Part shown: positions 35,601-41,703 of the stretch, in pieces
Numbering within the stretch: the first letter of the stretch is position 1
Layout of the letters: each line of letters opens with the position of its first letter
Source of the DNA: Stenotrophomonas maltophilia
Lineage (GTDB): Bacteria > Pseudomonadota > Gammaproteobacteria > Xanthomonadales > Xanthomonadaceae
NCBI RefSeq assembly: GCF_006974125.1
Contig: NZ_CP037858.1
Location: forward strand, 372,001-436,000
Length of the DNA: 64,000 bases
Direction: 5' to 3'
Notes under the pieces: model-generated
What the model saw: only the letters and a program-made list of their open reading frames with translations
The model's database searches: none
What the model was told of the DNA's origin: nothing
Translations under genes and position numbers: made by a program

Positions 35601-36545
35601 GCCAGCGGTTTCCTCGATCGCCTGCAGCACGGCTACGGCAGTGACGGTCAGGCCACCACCCTGCCCGGCGGCAACCTGTTCGCCGAACAGCTGCGCGGTG
35701 TGCAGGCGGCGGTGCTGTCGCGCTCCTCCAACACCCATGGTCTGCTCAGCACCGACCACCCCTTCGAGTATCTGGGCGGGCTGGCGCTGGCCGTGCGCCA
35801 CCTCGACGGCGCCAGCCCGGCACTCTACGTCTCCGACCTGCGCGAACCGGCACCGCGCACGCGTAGCACCGCACGCTTCCTTGCCGATGAGCTGCGCGCG
35901 CAGACGCTCAACCCGCAATGGATCGGTGCGATGCAGGCCGAAGGCTATGCCGGCACGCTGGAGGTACTGAAGAACGTCGACAACCTGTTCGGCTGGCAGG
36001 TGACCGCGCCAGACACCGTCCGTGCCGACAAGTGGCAGGCGGTGCATGACACCTTCGTGCGCGACAGCCGGCAGCTCGGGCTGGCGCAGTGGTTCGAGCA
36101 GCACAACGCCAGCGCGCAGGTGCAGATGATCGAGCGCCTGCAGGAAGCGATCACACGCGGCTACTGGCAACCCGATGATCGCACCCGTGCGGAGCTGCAG
36201 GCGCGGCTGCAACAGCTGCAGGCCTCGTCAGCGCCGGAACCGGCACCGCCGCAGGCACATGCCGGCTATGGGCTCGGCCGCGCGGCGGCCGCCACACCGG
36301 CATCCGCTGCTGCCGCCACCGCTGCCCAACAACCCGCCACCGTCGAACCGGCCGCCACCCCAGCGCCCAAAGTGCGAGGCCAGGTGATGCGGCGGGTACC
36401 GCCGCCGACGCCGCACTCGCCTGCCACGCACTGGGCACTCGCCGTGCTGCTGGGCCTGCTTGGCGCAGGCGCCGCGCTGCAGGCACGCCGCAACGCTCGG
36501 CGCGCCAGCCCTTCCCATTCCCCTTCCAACACGGCTTCCGCATGA
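32637..36545 (+). CDS. exported, membrane-anchored CobN/HmuS-like chelatase
   Basis: This is a 1302-residue CobN/magnesium-chelatase H-type protein. It differs from cytoplasmic cobaltochelatase CobN: it has an N-terminal signal peptide (WTWLLLGWLMLAASARA, about residues 4-20), a Pro/Ala-rich linker (about 1200-1255) and a C-terminal TM helix (WALAVLLGLLGAGAAL) with a short basic tail. The large domain should therefore lie in the periplasm. Family motifs are present: FGTHGTQEWTPGKDRGLW near residue 532, GELPVFYPYIQDNVGEA, and SNAPGEYGSGLNHAV near 959. CobS/CobT partners are absent here. Related HmuS proteins act on heme, and Pseudomonas relatives sit in zinc-controlled operons. It probably removes or inserts a metal in an imported ligand; direction and metal are unknown. 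Confidence 0.88.
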   Translation: MRSGWTWLLLGWLMLAASARAEPEPLRVEVVSSSFVLPGRIARLDALGAPAGVRFQQRVVDPAATLPADWPAGADLVLLDTPRPTDVEQVMAVVDGPLQKGKVPWLRVGGGAPASGHLPAEVARRIAGYYGNGGEANIRTLAAYLQAWRSGAGTDALPLPQVLPVTGYSTGGSQWLDTPQALQAQWQHRDQATWPKVAVLISGSMLSGMQTQVLDALIEAGRARRIALFGVWFDAAADNGLQQALRGIEVDALVNLTHLQNGSARATEFSALDVPVLQTLNHRQSDADDWRAANTGIPMATLATFVAVPEAWGASDPIVVSANARGELQPIPEQIDALAAKLQRLAALRHTAAADKRLALLFWNAPDGERNLSASHLNVPRSIEALLPRLVQAGYSTQPVDETTLIEQLQALLGGYYHPERLDALLDAGLADTLPVADYRRWLATLPASRRNELRAQWGDPAHHPAVRQRHGQAVFVLPRLRLGNLLLMPQPPRAGRVGEATHDTASVPSHYYLAAYLYLRQQWKADALIHFGTHGTQEWTPGKDRGLWAADYPWLAVGELPVFYPYIQDNVGEAIQAKRRGRAVVVSHQTPPFAPSGLYDELRDLHAVVHELQQLDQGPVRDATAARLRTLATDSGIAADLGWSAVDMQARFDSFLPVLHDHLHELARRNLPLGLHTFGQPASPEHRLLMVMQQLGPDYLKALGEDPMEATAVDYRQIQQGLGYRTLLHHLREGAPISSVANPDLRAALQHAVQLDAALADTQEIESLLHGLAGGFVRPGAGGDPIRTPELRSGRNLFAFEPDRIPTRAAFDTGELALQQLLQAYRDDHDGQLPRKLAISLWSSEAIRHLGVLEAQVLHALGLRPRWDSGGKVIALDIVPDAELQRPRIDVVIQATSVYRDQFDPFLRLLAGAIEQLAAMPASPGNPIAGNARDVQQRLQRDGVPAEQAQRLSRLRIFSNAPGEYGSGLNHAVLARGGTAGKDDAALASGFLDRLQHGYGSDGQATTLPGGNLFAEQLRGVQAAVLSRSSNTHGLLSTDHPFEYLGGLALAVRHLDGASPALYVSDLREPAPRTRSTARFLADELRAQTLNPQWIGAMQAEGYAGTLEVLKNVDNLFGWQVTAPDTVRADKWQAVHDTFVRDSRQLGLAQWFEQHNASAQVQMIERLQEAITRGYWQPDDRTRAELQARLQQLQASSAPEPAPPQAHAGYGLGRAAAATPASAAAATAAQQPATVEPAATPAPKVRGQVMRRVPPPTPHSPATHWALAVLLGLLGAGAALQARRNARRASPSHSPSNTASA

Positions 36546-37018
36546 ACGCGCTTGAATCCACGCTCTACGATCTCTCCCACCTGTTCCTCGCTCCGGTCCT
36601 GCTGCTCATCCTGCTGTCGCTGGCCTACGCCTTCCTCAGCTTCGGCGCCTTCCTTTGGGAAGGCCTGCAGCGCCGGCGCGGCCGCCACCGGCCCGAGCTG
36701 CTGGCCTGGCAGGCCCGCCACGGTGGCAGCAGTGACGACCTGGAACTGCATATCCTCAAGCGCCTGGAAGGCCTGCGCATCGTCTCGCGCACTGCGCCGA
36801 TGCTGGGCCTGGTGGCAACCATGATCCCGATGGGCCCGGCGCTGCTGGCGCTGACCCGCAGCGACGCGCAGGGCGTGGGTGAGAACATGGTGGTGGCCTT
36901 CTCGTCGGTGATCCTGGCCCTGGTGGCTGCCAGCCTGACCTATCTGGTGCTGACCGTGCGCCGGCGCTGGCTGCTGCAGGAACTGCGCATGTTCGAGCGC
37001 TTGCAGGAGGCGAACTGA
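36542..37018 (+). CDS. MotA/TolQ/ExbB proton channel family protein
   Basis: This is a 158-residue inner-membrane protein with three TM segments (about residues 15-40, 80-100 and 115-140) and the family pattern GLRIVSRTAPMLGLVATMIPMGPAL. It is shorter than ExbB/TolQ. The start overlaps the chelatase stop by 4 bases and the DUF2149 start overlaps its stop, so the three are co-translated. With the DUF2149 partner it would form an ExbB/ExbD-like proton-driven motor, either dedicated to the adjacent TonB receptor or energising the membrane-anchored chelatase. No local tonB gene is present in this operon. Confidence 0.87.
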   Translation: MNALESTLYDLSHLFLAPVLLLILLSLAYAFLSFGAFLWEGLQRRRGRHRPELLAWQARHGGSSDDLELHILKRLEGLRIVSRTAPMLGLVATMIPMGPALLALTRSDAQGVGENMVVAFSSVILALVAASLTYLVLTVRRRWLLQELRMFERLQEAN

Positions 37019-37341
37019 TGCGCTTCCTGGATGACGACGAAGCCGACGACCCGATCCTGTCGGTGGTGAACCTGATCGACCTGTTCCTGGTGGTCACCGG
37101 CATCCTGATGATCGTGATCGTGCGCAATCCGCTCAATCCATTCACCAGCCAGGACGTGACCGTGATCGAGAACCCCGGGCAGGCCAACATGCGCATCACC
37201 GTCAAGCAGGGTGAGGAACTGACCCGCTACCAGTCCACCGGCGAGATCGGCGAGGGTGGTGGGCTCAAGGCCGGCGTGACCTATCGGTTGCCGGACGGAC
37301 GCATGGTGTACGTGCCCGAGGGTGCTACCCCGGTCCAGTAG
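37018..37341 (+). CDS. DUF2149 protein (ExbD-like partner)
   Basis: This is a 107-residue protein with an acidic cytoplasmic N-terminus (RFLDDDEADDP), a single TM helix (about residues 17-37, VNLIDLFLVVTGILMIVIV) containing the Asp typical of ExbD/TolR proton pathways, and a periplasmic domain. DUF2149 genes regularly follow a MotA/TolQ/ExbB gene and a CobN-like gene, as here. It is the last gene of the operon. The TAG stop is the GTAG head of a SMAG hairpin, which may also end transcription. Confidence 0.85.
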   Translation: MRFLDDDEADDPILSVVNLIDLFLVVTGILMIVIVRNPLNPFTSQDVTVIENPGQANMRITVKQGEELTRYQSTGEIGEGGGLKAGVTYRLPDGRMVYVPEGATPVQ

Positions 37342-37360
37342 ATCCACGCCATGCGTGGAT
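37338..37360 (+). repeat. SMAG-type GTAG hairpin at operon end
   Basis: The GTAG head (37338-37341) includes the DUF2149 stop codon. The stem ATCCACGC/GCGTGGAT follows. It lies between convergent genes. Confidence 0.8.
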
Positions 37361-37367
37361 GGAAAAC

Positions 37368-38294
37368 CTAGGGTTCCTCCAGCGCCTCGAAGCGTTCGGC
37401 GAGGTAATCGATCAGTGCACGCACCGCCGGCAACAGGCCGCGTCGCGACGGGAACACCGCGTGCACGATCCCGTACTTCGGTTGCCACTCCGGCAGCACG
37501 GGCACCAGCGCGCCACTGGCCAATTCGTCGCTGATCATCATCCGCGGCAGCATCAGCAGGCCCACCCCGGCCACCGCGGCGGTGCGCAGCGCGATCATGT
37601 CATCGCTGACCAGTCGCGGGCGATGGTGCACGCTGGCCAGCACGTCGTCCGGTCCGGTGTATTCCCAGACATGCTGCTGGCTGGGCGATGCCAGATCTAC
37701 GGTGGGCATCATCGCCAGGTCGGCCGGCACCTGCGGCGTGCCCAGCCGCTGCAGCAGCGCCGGACTGGCACTGGTACACCAGACCCGGCGCGCCAGCACG
37801 CGCACCACCAGGTCGCTGTCCTCCAGTGGCGGCGGCCGCACCCGGATCGCCACGTCCACGCCCTCGCCCACCACGTCCACGCGTCGGTTGGTGGCGTCCA
37901 GCTGCACCGTCACCTGCGGGTGCAGGGCGAGGAAGTCGGCCAGCATCGTGCCGATGCGTGCATGCAGGATCGCGATCGGGCACGCCAGGCGGATCGTGCC
38001 GCGCGGCTCCGCACGTGACATCGCAATCGCTTCTTCGGCCGCCTCGGCCTCGACCAGCATTGCCTTGCAATGGCGGTAGTAGTCCTGGCCGACCTCGGTG
38101 ACCGAAAAACGCCGGGTCGAGCGCTGGATCAGGCGCACGCCCAGTCGTTCCTCCAGCAGCGCGATGCGCCGGCTCAGTTTCGACTTCGGCATGGCCAGCG
38201 CCCGGCCGGCCTGCGAGAAGCCGCCGTGCTCGACCACCATGGCGAAGTAGAACAGGTCGTTGAGGTCACAACGGCGGATATCTGCGATGAACAC
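37368..38294 (-). CDS. LysR-family transcriptional regulator
   Basis: This is a LysR regulator of about 308 residues. The N-terminal HTH (about 8-65) is followed by an effector domain (about 95-295) with the AVAGVGLLMLPRMM block. Its form is typical of the regulators found beside pirin genes in proteobacteria. The start is assigned to a GTG (reading VFIADIRRCDLNDL) because GGAG lies about 9 bases upstream; the open frame extends 14 codons further without family support. It is divergent from the pirin/hydrolase/OsmC operon across 150 bp and probably controls it. Confidence 0.9.
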   Translation of the reverse strand: MFIADIRRCDLNDLFYFAMVVEHGGFSQAGRALAMPKSKLSRRIALLEERLGVRLIQRSTRRFSVTEVGQDYYRHCKAMLVEAEAAEEAIAMSRAEPRGTIRLACPIAILHARIGTMLADFLALHPQVTVQLDATNRRVDVVGEGVDVAIRVRPPPLEDSDLVVRVLARRVWCTSASPALLQRLGTPQVPADLAMMPTVDLASPSQQHVWEYTGPDDVLASVHHRPRLVSDDMIALRTAAVAGVGLLMLPRMMISDELASGALVPVLPEWQPKYGIVHAVFPSRRGLLPAVRALIDYLAERFEALEEP

Positions 38295-38444
38295 GGGGCG
38301 ATCTCCTGCGGCCCATGGCCTGCGACCATTGTTCACCAGATAGGACTATGACGGCAAATACTGGCGTCTACCGGCCTTATTGTCGCGGCGATATCGTCTT
38401 CCCAACGAAGAACAGCGGTCGGCAGCCCCGGCCAGGAGATCGCC
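38295..38444. promoter_or_regulatory. divergent promoter region, LysR/pirin
   Basis: This 150-bp spacer is AT-richer than its neighbours and holds the control region of both operons. An ATAGGACTATGACGG stretch and GGCGATATCGTC are possible regulator contact or -10 sequences, but no clear LysR T-N11-A dyad can be singled out. AGGAGATC precedes the pirin start. Confidence 0.35.
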
Positions 38445-39311
38445 ATGAAGCGTGTCACCGGTACCTACAGCGCCCCCCGCCCGCACTGGGTGGGTGACGG
38501 ATTCCCCGCCCGCTCGATGTTTTCCTACAACACCCACGGCCAGCACCTGAGCCCGTTCCTGCTGCTGGACTATGCCGGCCCTTATAACTTCCCCCCCAGC
38601 GACACCCCGCGTGGCGTCGGCCAGCATCCGCATCGCGGATTCGAGACCGTCACCATCGTCTATGAGGGCGAGGTTGCCCACCGCGATTCAACCGGCGCCG
38701 GCGGCACCATCGGCCCGGGTGACGTGCAGTGGATGACCGCGGCCTCCGGCATCCTCCACGAGGAGTTCCACACACCGGAGTTCAGCAAGCGGGGCGGCAC
38801 GCTGGACATGGTCCAGCTGTGGGTGAACCTGCCGGCGCAGGACAAGATGGGTGCACCGGGCTACCAGACCCTGCTCGACGCACAGATCCCCTCGGTTGAA
38901 CTGCCTGATGGCGCCGGCCGCGTACGGGTCATCGCCGGCCGCTTCGACAGCCACGCCGGTCCGGCGCGTACCCACACGCCGATGGATGTCTGGGACATCC
39001 GCCTGCGGCAGGGCCACCATGCCGAACTGCCGGTGGCCGATGGCCGCACGCTGGCGCTGGTGGTGCTGAAGGGCACGGTGCGGATCAACGGCGGCCAGCC
39101 GGTCGGCGAAGCACAGCTGGTCACCTTCGACCGCAGCGGCGAGGACGTGTTCGTCGACGCCGACAGCGACGCCACCGTGCTGCTGCTCAGCGGTGAACCG
39201 ATCGACGAGCCGGTGGTGGGCTATGGACCGTTCGTGATGAACAGCCAGGCCGAGATCGCGCAGGCGGTCAACGACTTCAACAGCGGCCGTTTCGGCCAGA
39301 TCGCGCACTGA
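38445..39311 (+). CDS. pirin family protein
   Basis: This is a 288-residue bicupin of the pirin family. The N-terminal cupin carries the metal ligands in QHPHRGFETVTIVYEGEV (two His about residues 59 and 61) plus a later His/Glu in GILHEEFH (about 104-107). The C-terminal cupin and the ending FNSGRFGQI are typical. Bacterial pirins bind iron or other metals; some act as quercetinase, others as redox-linked regulators. It is the first gene of a plus-strand operon with two isochorismatase-fold hydrolases and an OsmC-family protein, suggesting detoxification of quinones or oxidants under the divergent LysR regulator. Confidence 0.93.
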   Translation: MKRVTGTYSAPRPHWVGDGFPARSMFSYNTHGQHLSPFLLLDYAGPYNFPPSDTPRGVGQHPHRGFETVTIVYEGEVAHRDSTGAGGTIGPGDVQWMTAASGILHEEFHTPEFSKRGGTLDMVQLWVNLPAQDKMGAPGYQTLLDAQIPSVELPDGAGRVRVIAGRFDSHAGPARTHTPMDVWDIRLRQGHHAELPVADGRTLALVVLKGTVRINGGQPVGEAQLVTFDRSGEDVFVDADSDATVLLLSGEPIDEPVVGYGPFVMNSQAEIAQAVNDFNSGRFGQIAH

Positions 39312-39383
39312 TCGTTTCAATGCGGCGGGCACCGGCCCGCCGCACCTTCCGGGCCATCGCCCACCTTCTCCAGGAGACTGACC

Positions 39384-40064
39384 ATGAGTACCCCCGCCAA
39401 CTTCAACGGTGCCCGCCCGGTGATCGATCCGGACAACGCCGCGATGCTGCTGATCGACCATCAGAGCGGCCTGTTCCAGACCATCGGTGACATGCCGTTC
39501 ACCAGCGTGCGCGCCCACGCCACCGCACTTGCCAGGATGGCCACGCTGGCAAAGATGCCGGTGATCACCACCGCCTCTGTTCCGCAGGGCCCGAACGGCC
39601 CGTTGATCCCGGAGATCCACGATGCGGCCCCGCATGCCCAGTATGTGGCGCGCAAGGGTGAGATCAACGCCTGGGACAACCCGGAATTCGTTGCCGCGGT
39701 GAAGGCCACCGGCCGCAAGCAGCTGATCATTGCCGGCACCATCACCAGCGTGTGCATGGCCTTCCCGTCGATCGCCGCCGTTGCCGATGGCTACCAGGTG
39801 TTCGCGGTCATCGACGCGTCGGGTACCTACTCGAAGATGGCCGAAGAGATCACCCTGGCCCGCGTGGTCCAGGCCGGCGTGGTGCCGATGGACACCGCCG
39901 CAGTGGCCTCGGAGATCCAGCGCACCTGGAACCGCGACGATGCCCAGCAGTGGGCCGAGGTCTACACGAAGATCTTCCCGAACTACCAGCTGCTGATCGA
40001 AAGCTACCTGAAGGCGCAGGACGTGCAGAAGAACCACGAACAGCTGGATTCGCAGCGCAGCTGA
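39384..40064 (+). CDS. isochorismatase-family hydrolase (YcaC-like)
   Basis: This is a 226-residue cysteine hydrolase of the isochorismatase superfamily. The expected triad is visible: Asp in LLIDHQSGL (about residue 25), Lys in ARKGEINAW (about 90) and Cys in ITSVCMAFP (about 118). The C-terminus is rich in charged residues (about 205-226). YcaC-like members form large ring assemblies and hydrolyse small amides or unknown substrates. An AGGAG ribosome site precedes the ATG. It lies 72 bp after pirin and 52 bp before a paralog, so it is part of the same operon. Confidence 0.9.
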   Translation: MSTPANFNGARPVIDPDNAAMLLIDHQSGLFQTIGDMPFTSVRAHATALARMATLAKMPVITTASVPQGPNGPLIPEIHDAAPHAQYVARKGEINAWDNPEFVAAVKATGRKQLIIAGTITSVCMAFPSIAAVADGYQVFAVIDASGTYSKMAEEITLARVVQAGVVPMDTAAVASEIQRTWNRDDAQQWAEVYTKIFPNYQLLIESYLKAQDVQKNHEQLDSQRS

Positions 40065-40116
40065 GCTGCCCCGGTTGCCAGCCGATCCTCGGCACTCCCC
40101 GAACAGGAGACCCACC

Positions 40117-40758
40117 ATGTCCAGTGAACCGATCCGCGACCCGGCCAGCGATCATCTGCTGACCCCGCAGAATTCCGCCTTCATCATCATCGACTACCAG
40201 CCGGTGCAGGTGAACTCCATCGCCTCGATGGACCGCCAGCTGCTGGTCAACAACATCGTCGGCACCGCCAAGGCCGCGGTGGCCTATGGTCTGCCAATCG
40301 TGCATTCGACGGTGAACGTCAAAACCGGCCTGAACAAGCCGCCGATTCCGCAGCTGCGCAAGGTGCTGGGTGACTACCCCACCTACGACCGCACCACCAT
40401 CAACGCCTGGGAGGACGTCGAGTTCCGCAGGGCGGTGGAAGCCACCGGGCGCCGCAAGCTGATCATGACCGCGCTGTGGACCGAGGCCTGCCTGACCTTC
40501 CCGGCCCTGGATGCGTTGAAGGAAGGCTATGAGGTGTATGTGGTGGTTGACGCCGTCGGCGGCACTTCGCTGGCGGCGCACGATGCAGCACTGCGCCGCA
40601 TCGAACAGGCTGGCGGCCAGCTGATCAGCGTGCCGCAGCTGTTCTGCGAACTGCAGCGCGACTGGGCCCGTTCGGAAACGGTGCCGGCCTTCATGAACCT
40701 CTTCATCGAAACCGGTGGTACGGCAGGTATCCAGTTCTCGTACGATCGTACCGAGTGA
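40117..40758 (+). CDS. isochorismatase-fold protein, second copy, altered triad
   Basis: This is a 213-residue paralog of the preceding hydrolase. The Asp (IIDYQPVQV) and Cys (WTEACLTFP) of the triad are present. In the region matching ARKGEINAW of its neighbour it reads YDRTTINAW, so the catalytic Lys is replaced by Arg. This suggests changed substrate or chemistry. The start was chosen at the ATG after AGGAG (8 bases); the longer frame has no support. It lies in the pirin operon and may pair with the first copy in mixed assemblies. Confidence 0.88.
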   Translation: MSSEPIRDPASDHLLTPQNSAFIIIDYQPVQVNSIASMDRQLLVNNIVGTAKAAVAYGLPIVHSTVNVKTGLNKPPIPQLRKVLGDYPTYDRTTINAWEDVEFRRAVEATGRRKLIMTALWTEACLTFPALDALKEGYEVYVVVDAVGGTSLAAHDAALRRIEQAGGQLISVPQLFCELQRDWARSETVPAFMNLFIETGGTAGIQFSYDRTE

Positions 40759-40842
40759 TTGCGTGGCGGCGTCGGCCCTGGCTGGCGCCGCCGTTGGGAT
40801 TGGTCGAGCATGGCTCGACACTACAGACAGATGGAGAACGCG

Positions 40843-41241
40843 ATGGCCTACGCACGCATTGTTTCGACCGCCGACAACTACCTGCACCACGTCAGCAATG
40901 GCACATTCGCTGTGGCTGCGGACGAGCCCGCCTCGCTGGGCGGCCAGGGCAAGGGTTTCGCACCGTTCGACCTGTACCTGGCCTCGCTGGCGGCGTGCAC
41001 CACCATTACCCTGCGCATGTATGCGCAGCGCAAGGGTTGGGAACTGGGCGAGTTCCATGCCGAGCTGCGCTCGGAACGTGACGCGGACGGTCGCTTCCAT
41101 GTGCACCGCGTACTGCATGCCAGCGCCGAGCTGAGCGATGCGCAGTGGCAGCGGTTGCTGGAGGTGGTGGAAAAGACCCCGGTGACCCTGGTGATGCGCG
41201 AAGGTGCGCGCATCACCAGTGAACGTGGGAGTGCAGCGTAA
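40843..41241 (+). CDS. OsmC/YhfA-family protein
   Basis: This is a 132-residue OsmC-superfamily protein. The pattern GKGFAPFDLYLASLAACTTITLRMYAQRKG holds the first conserved Cys (about residue 46). Where a second Cys is normally found in a CPV motif, the sequence reads KTPVTLVM, so the resolving Cys is missing and peroxidase activity by the usual disulfide route is doubtful. The ATG was chosen because GGAG precedes it by 7 bases inside an upstream in-frame ATG (40831), which is the alternative start. It is the last gene of the pirin operon. Confidence 0.86.
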   Translation: MAYARIVSTADNYLHHVSNGTFAVAADEPASLGGQGKGFAPFDLYLASLAACTTITLRMYAQRKGWELGEFHAELRSERDADGRFHVHRVLHASAELSDAQWQRLLEVVEKTPVTLVMREGARITSERGSAA

Positions 41242-41245
41242 CCCC

Positions 41246-41268
41246 ATCCACGCATGGCGTGGATCTAC
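41246..41268 (-). repeat. SMAG-type repeat
   Basis: An inverted unit with the ATCCACGC/GCGTGGAT stem ends in CTAC, between convergent genes (OsmC-family and Phd-like). Confidence 0.75.
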
Positions 41269-41275
41269 ATAAGGC

Positions 41276-41605
41276 TCAGCGCCGTGAATGCAGCACGGTG
41301 CGCTGGCGCATCGCGTTGAACTCCTGCTCCACCTGCTGGATATCCTCGGCCTGGAAACCGGCCGCATCCAGCAGCTGGTCGGCGGCGGCGGCCGCCAGCG
41401 GATCATCGTCACGCTGGCGCCAGCAGCGCGCCGGCAGGAAATAGCCCACTTCGCTGCGCCCGCGCATGATCACCACCGGCCGGCCTGCATACAGCAGGAA
41501 TTCGGCCAGGTGCTGGCGCAGGCCTTCCACGGAAACATAGGCCGGTCCAACGCCCAGCATCTGGCTGGACGGTTCGGGACTCTCGAACAGCTTGCGACGG
41601 CTCAT
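41276..41605 (-). CDS. orphan Phd/YefM-like protein (PhdA-like)
   Basis: This is a 109-residue protein whose residues 16-60 (PAYVSVEGLRQHLAEFL, then RPVVIMRGRSEVGYFLPA) follow the strand-helix-strand pattern of Phd/YefM antitoxins. The C-terminal half (LAAAAADQLLDAAGFQAEDIQQVEQEFNAMRQRT) is helical and differs from known toxin-binding tails. No toxin gene is next to it. A strong ribosome site AGGAGG precedes the ATG. It is the last gene of the minus-strand two-partner secretion operon. In P. aeruginosa a prevent-host-death homolog (phdA) lies in the equivalent pdtA-pdtB locus and affects biofilm lysis. The correspondence is by context and weak sequence pattern. Confidence 0.72.
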   Translation of the reverse strand: MSRRKLFESPEPSSQMLGVGPAYVSVEGLRQHLAEFLLYAGRPVVIMRGRSEVGYFLPARCWRQRDDDPLAAAAADQLLDAAGFQAEDIQQVEQEFNAMRQRTVLHSRR

Positions 41606-41648
41606 CCATTCCTCCTTTTGAACAACGCATGGTCTCCTTTCCTTAGAC

Positions 41649-41666
41649 GGGCGCATCGCTGCGCCC
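41649..41666. promoter_or_regulatory. hairpin between porin and Phd-like genes
   Basis: A perfect 7-bp stem GGGCGCA/TGCGCCC with a 4-base loop lies in the 98-bp gap between the porin and the Phd-like gene. There is no T-run, so a processing or attenuation role is more likely than full termination. Confidence 0.4.
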
Positions 41667-41703
41667 CCGCCACGCACTACGTGATCCGCATCACGCCCGC
41701 CAC

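Noticed and set aside
32637-36545. Cobalamin biosynthesis cobaltochelatase CobN
   Set aside because: A signal peptide, a C-terminal membrane anchor, the absence of cobS/cobT or other cob genes, and the receptor/ExbB context argue against the cytoplasmic B12 enzyme.
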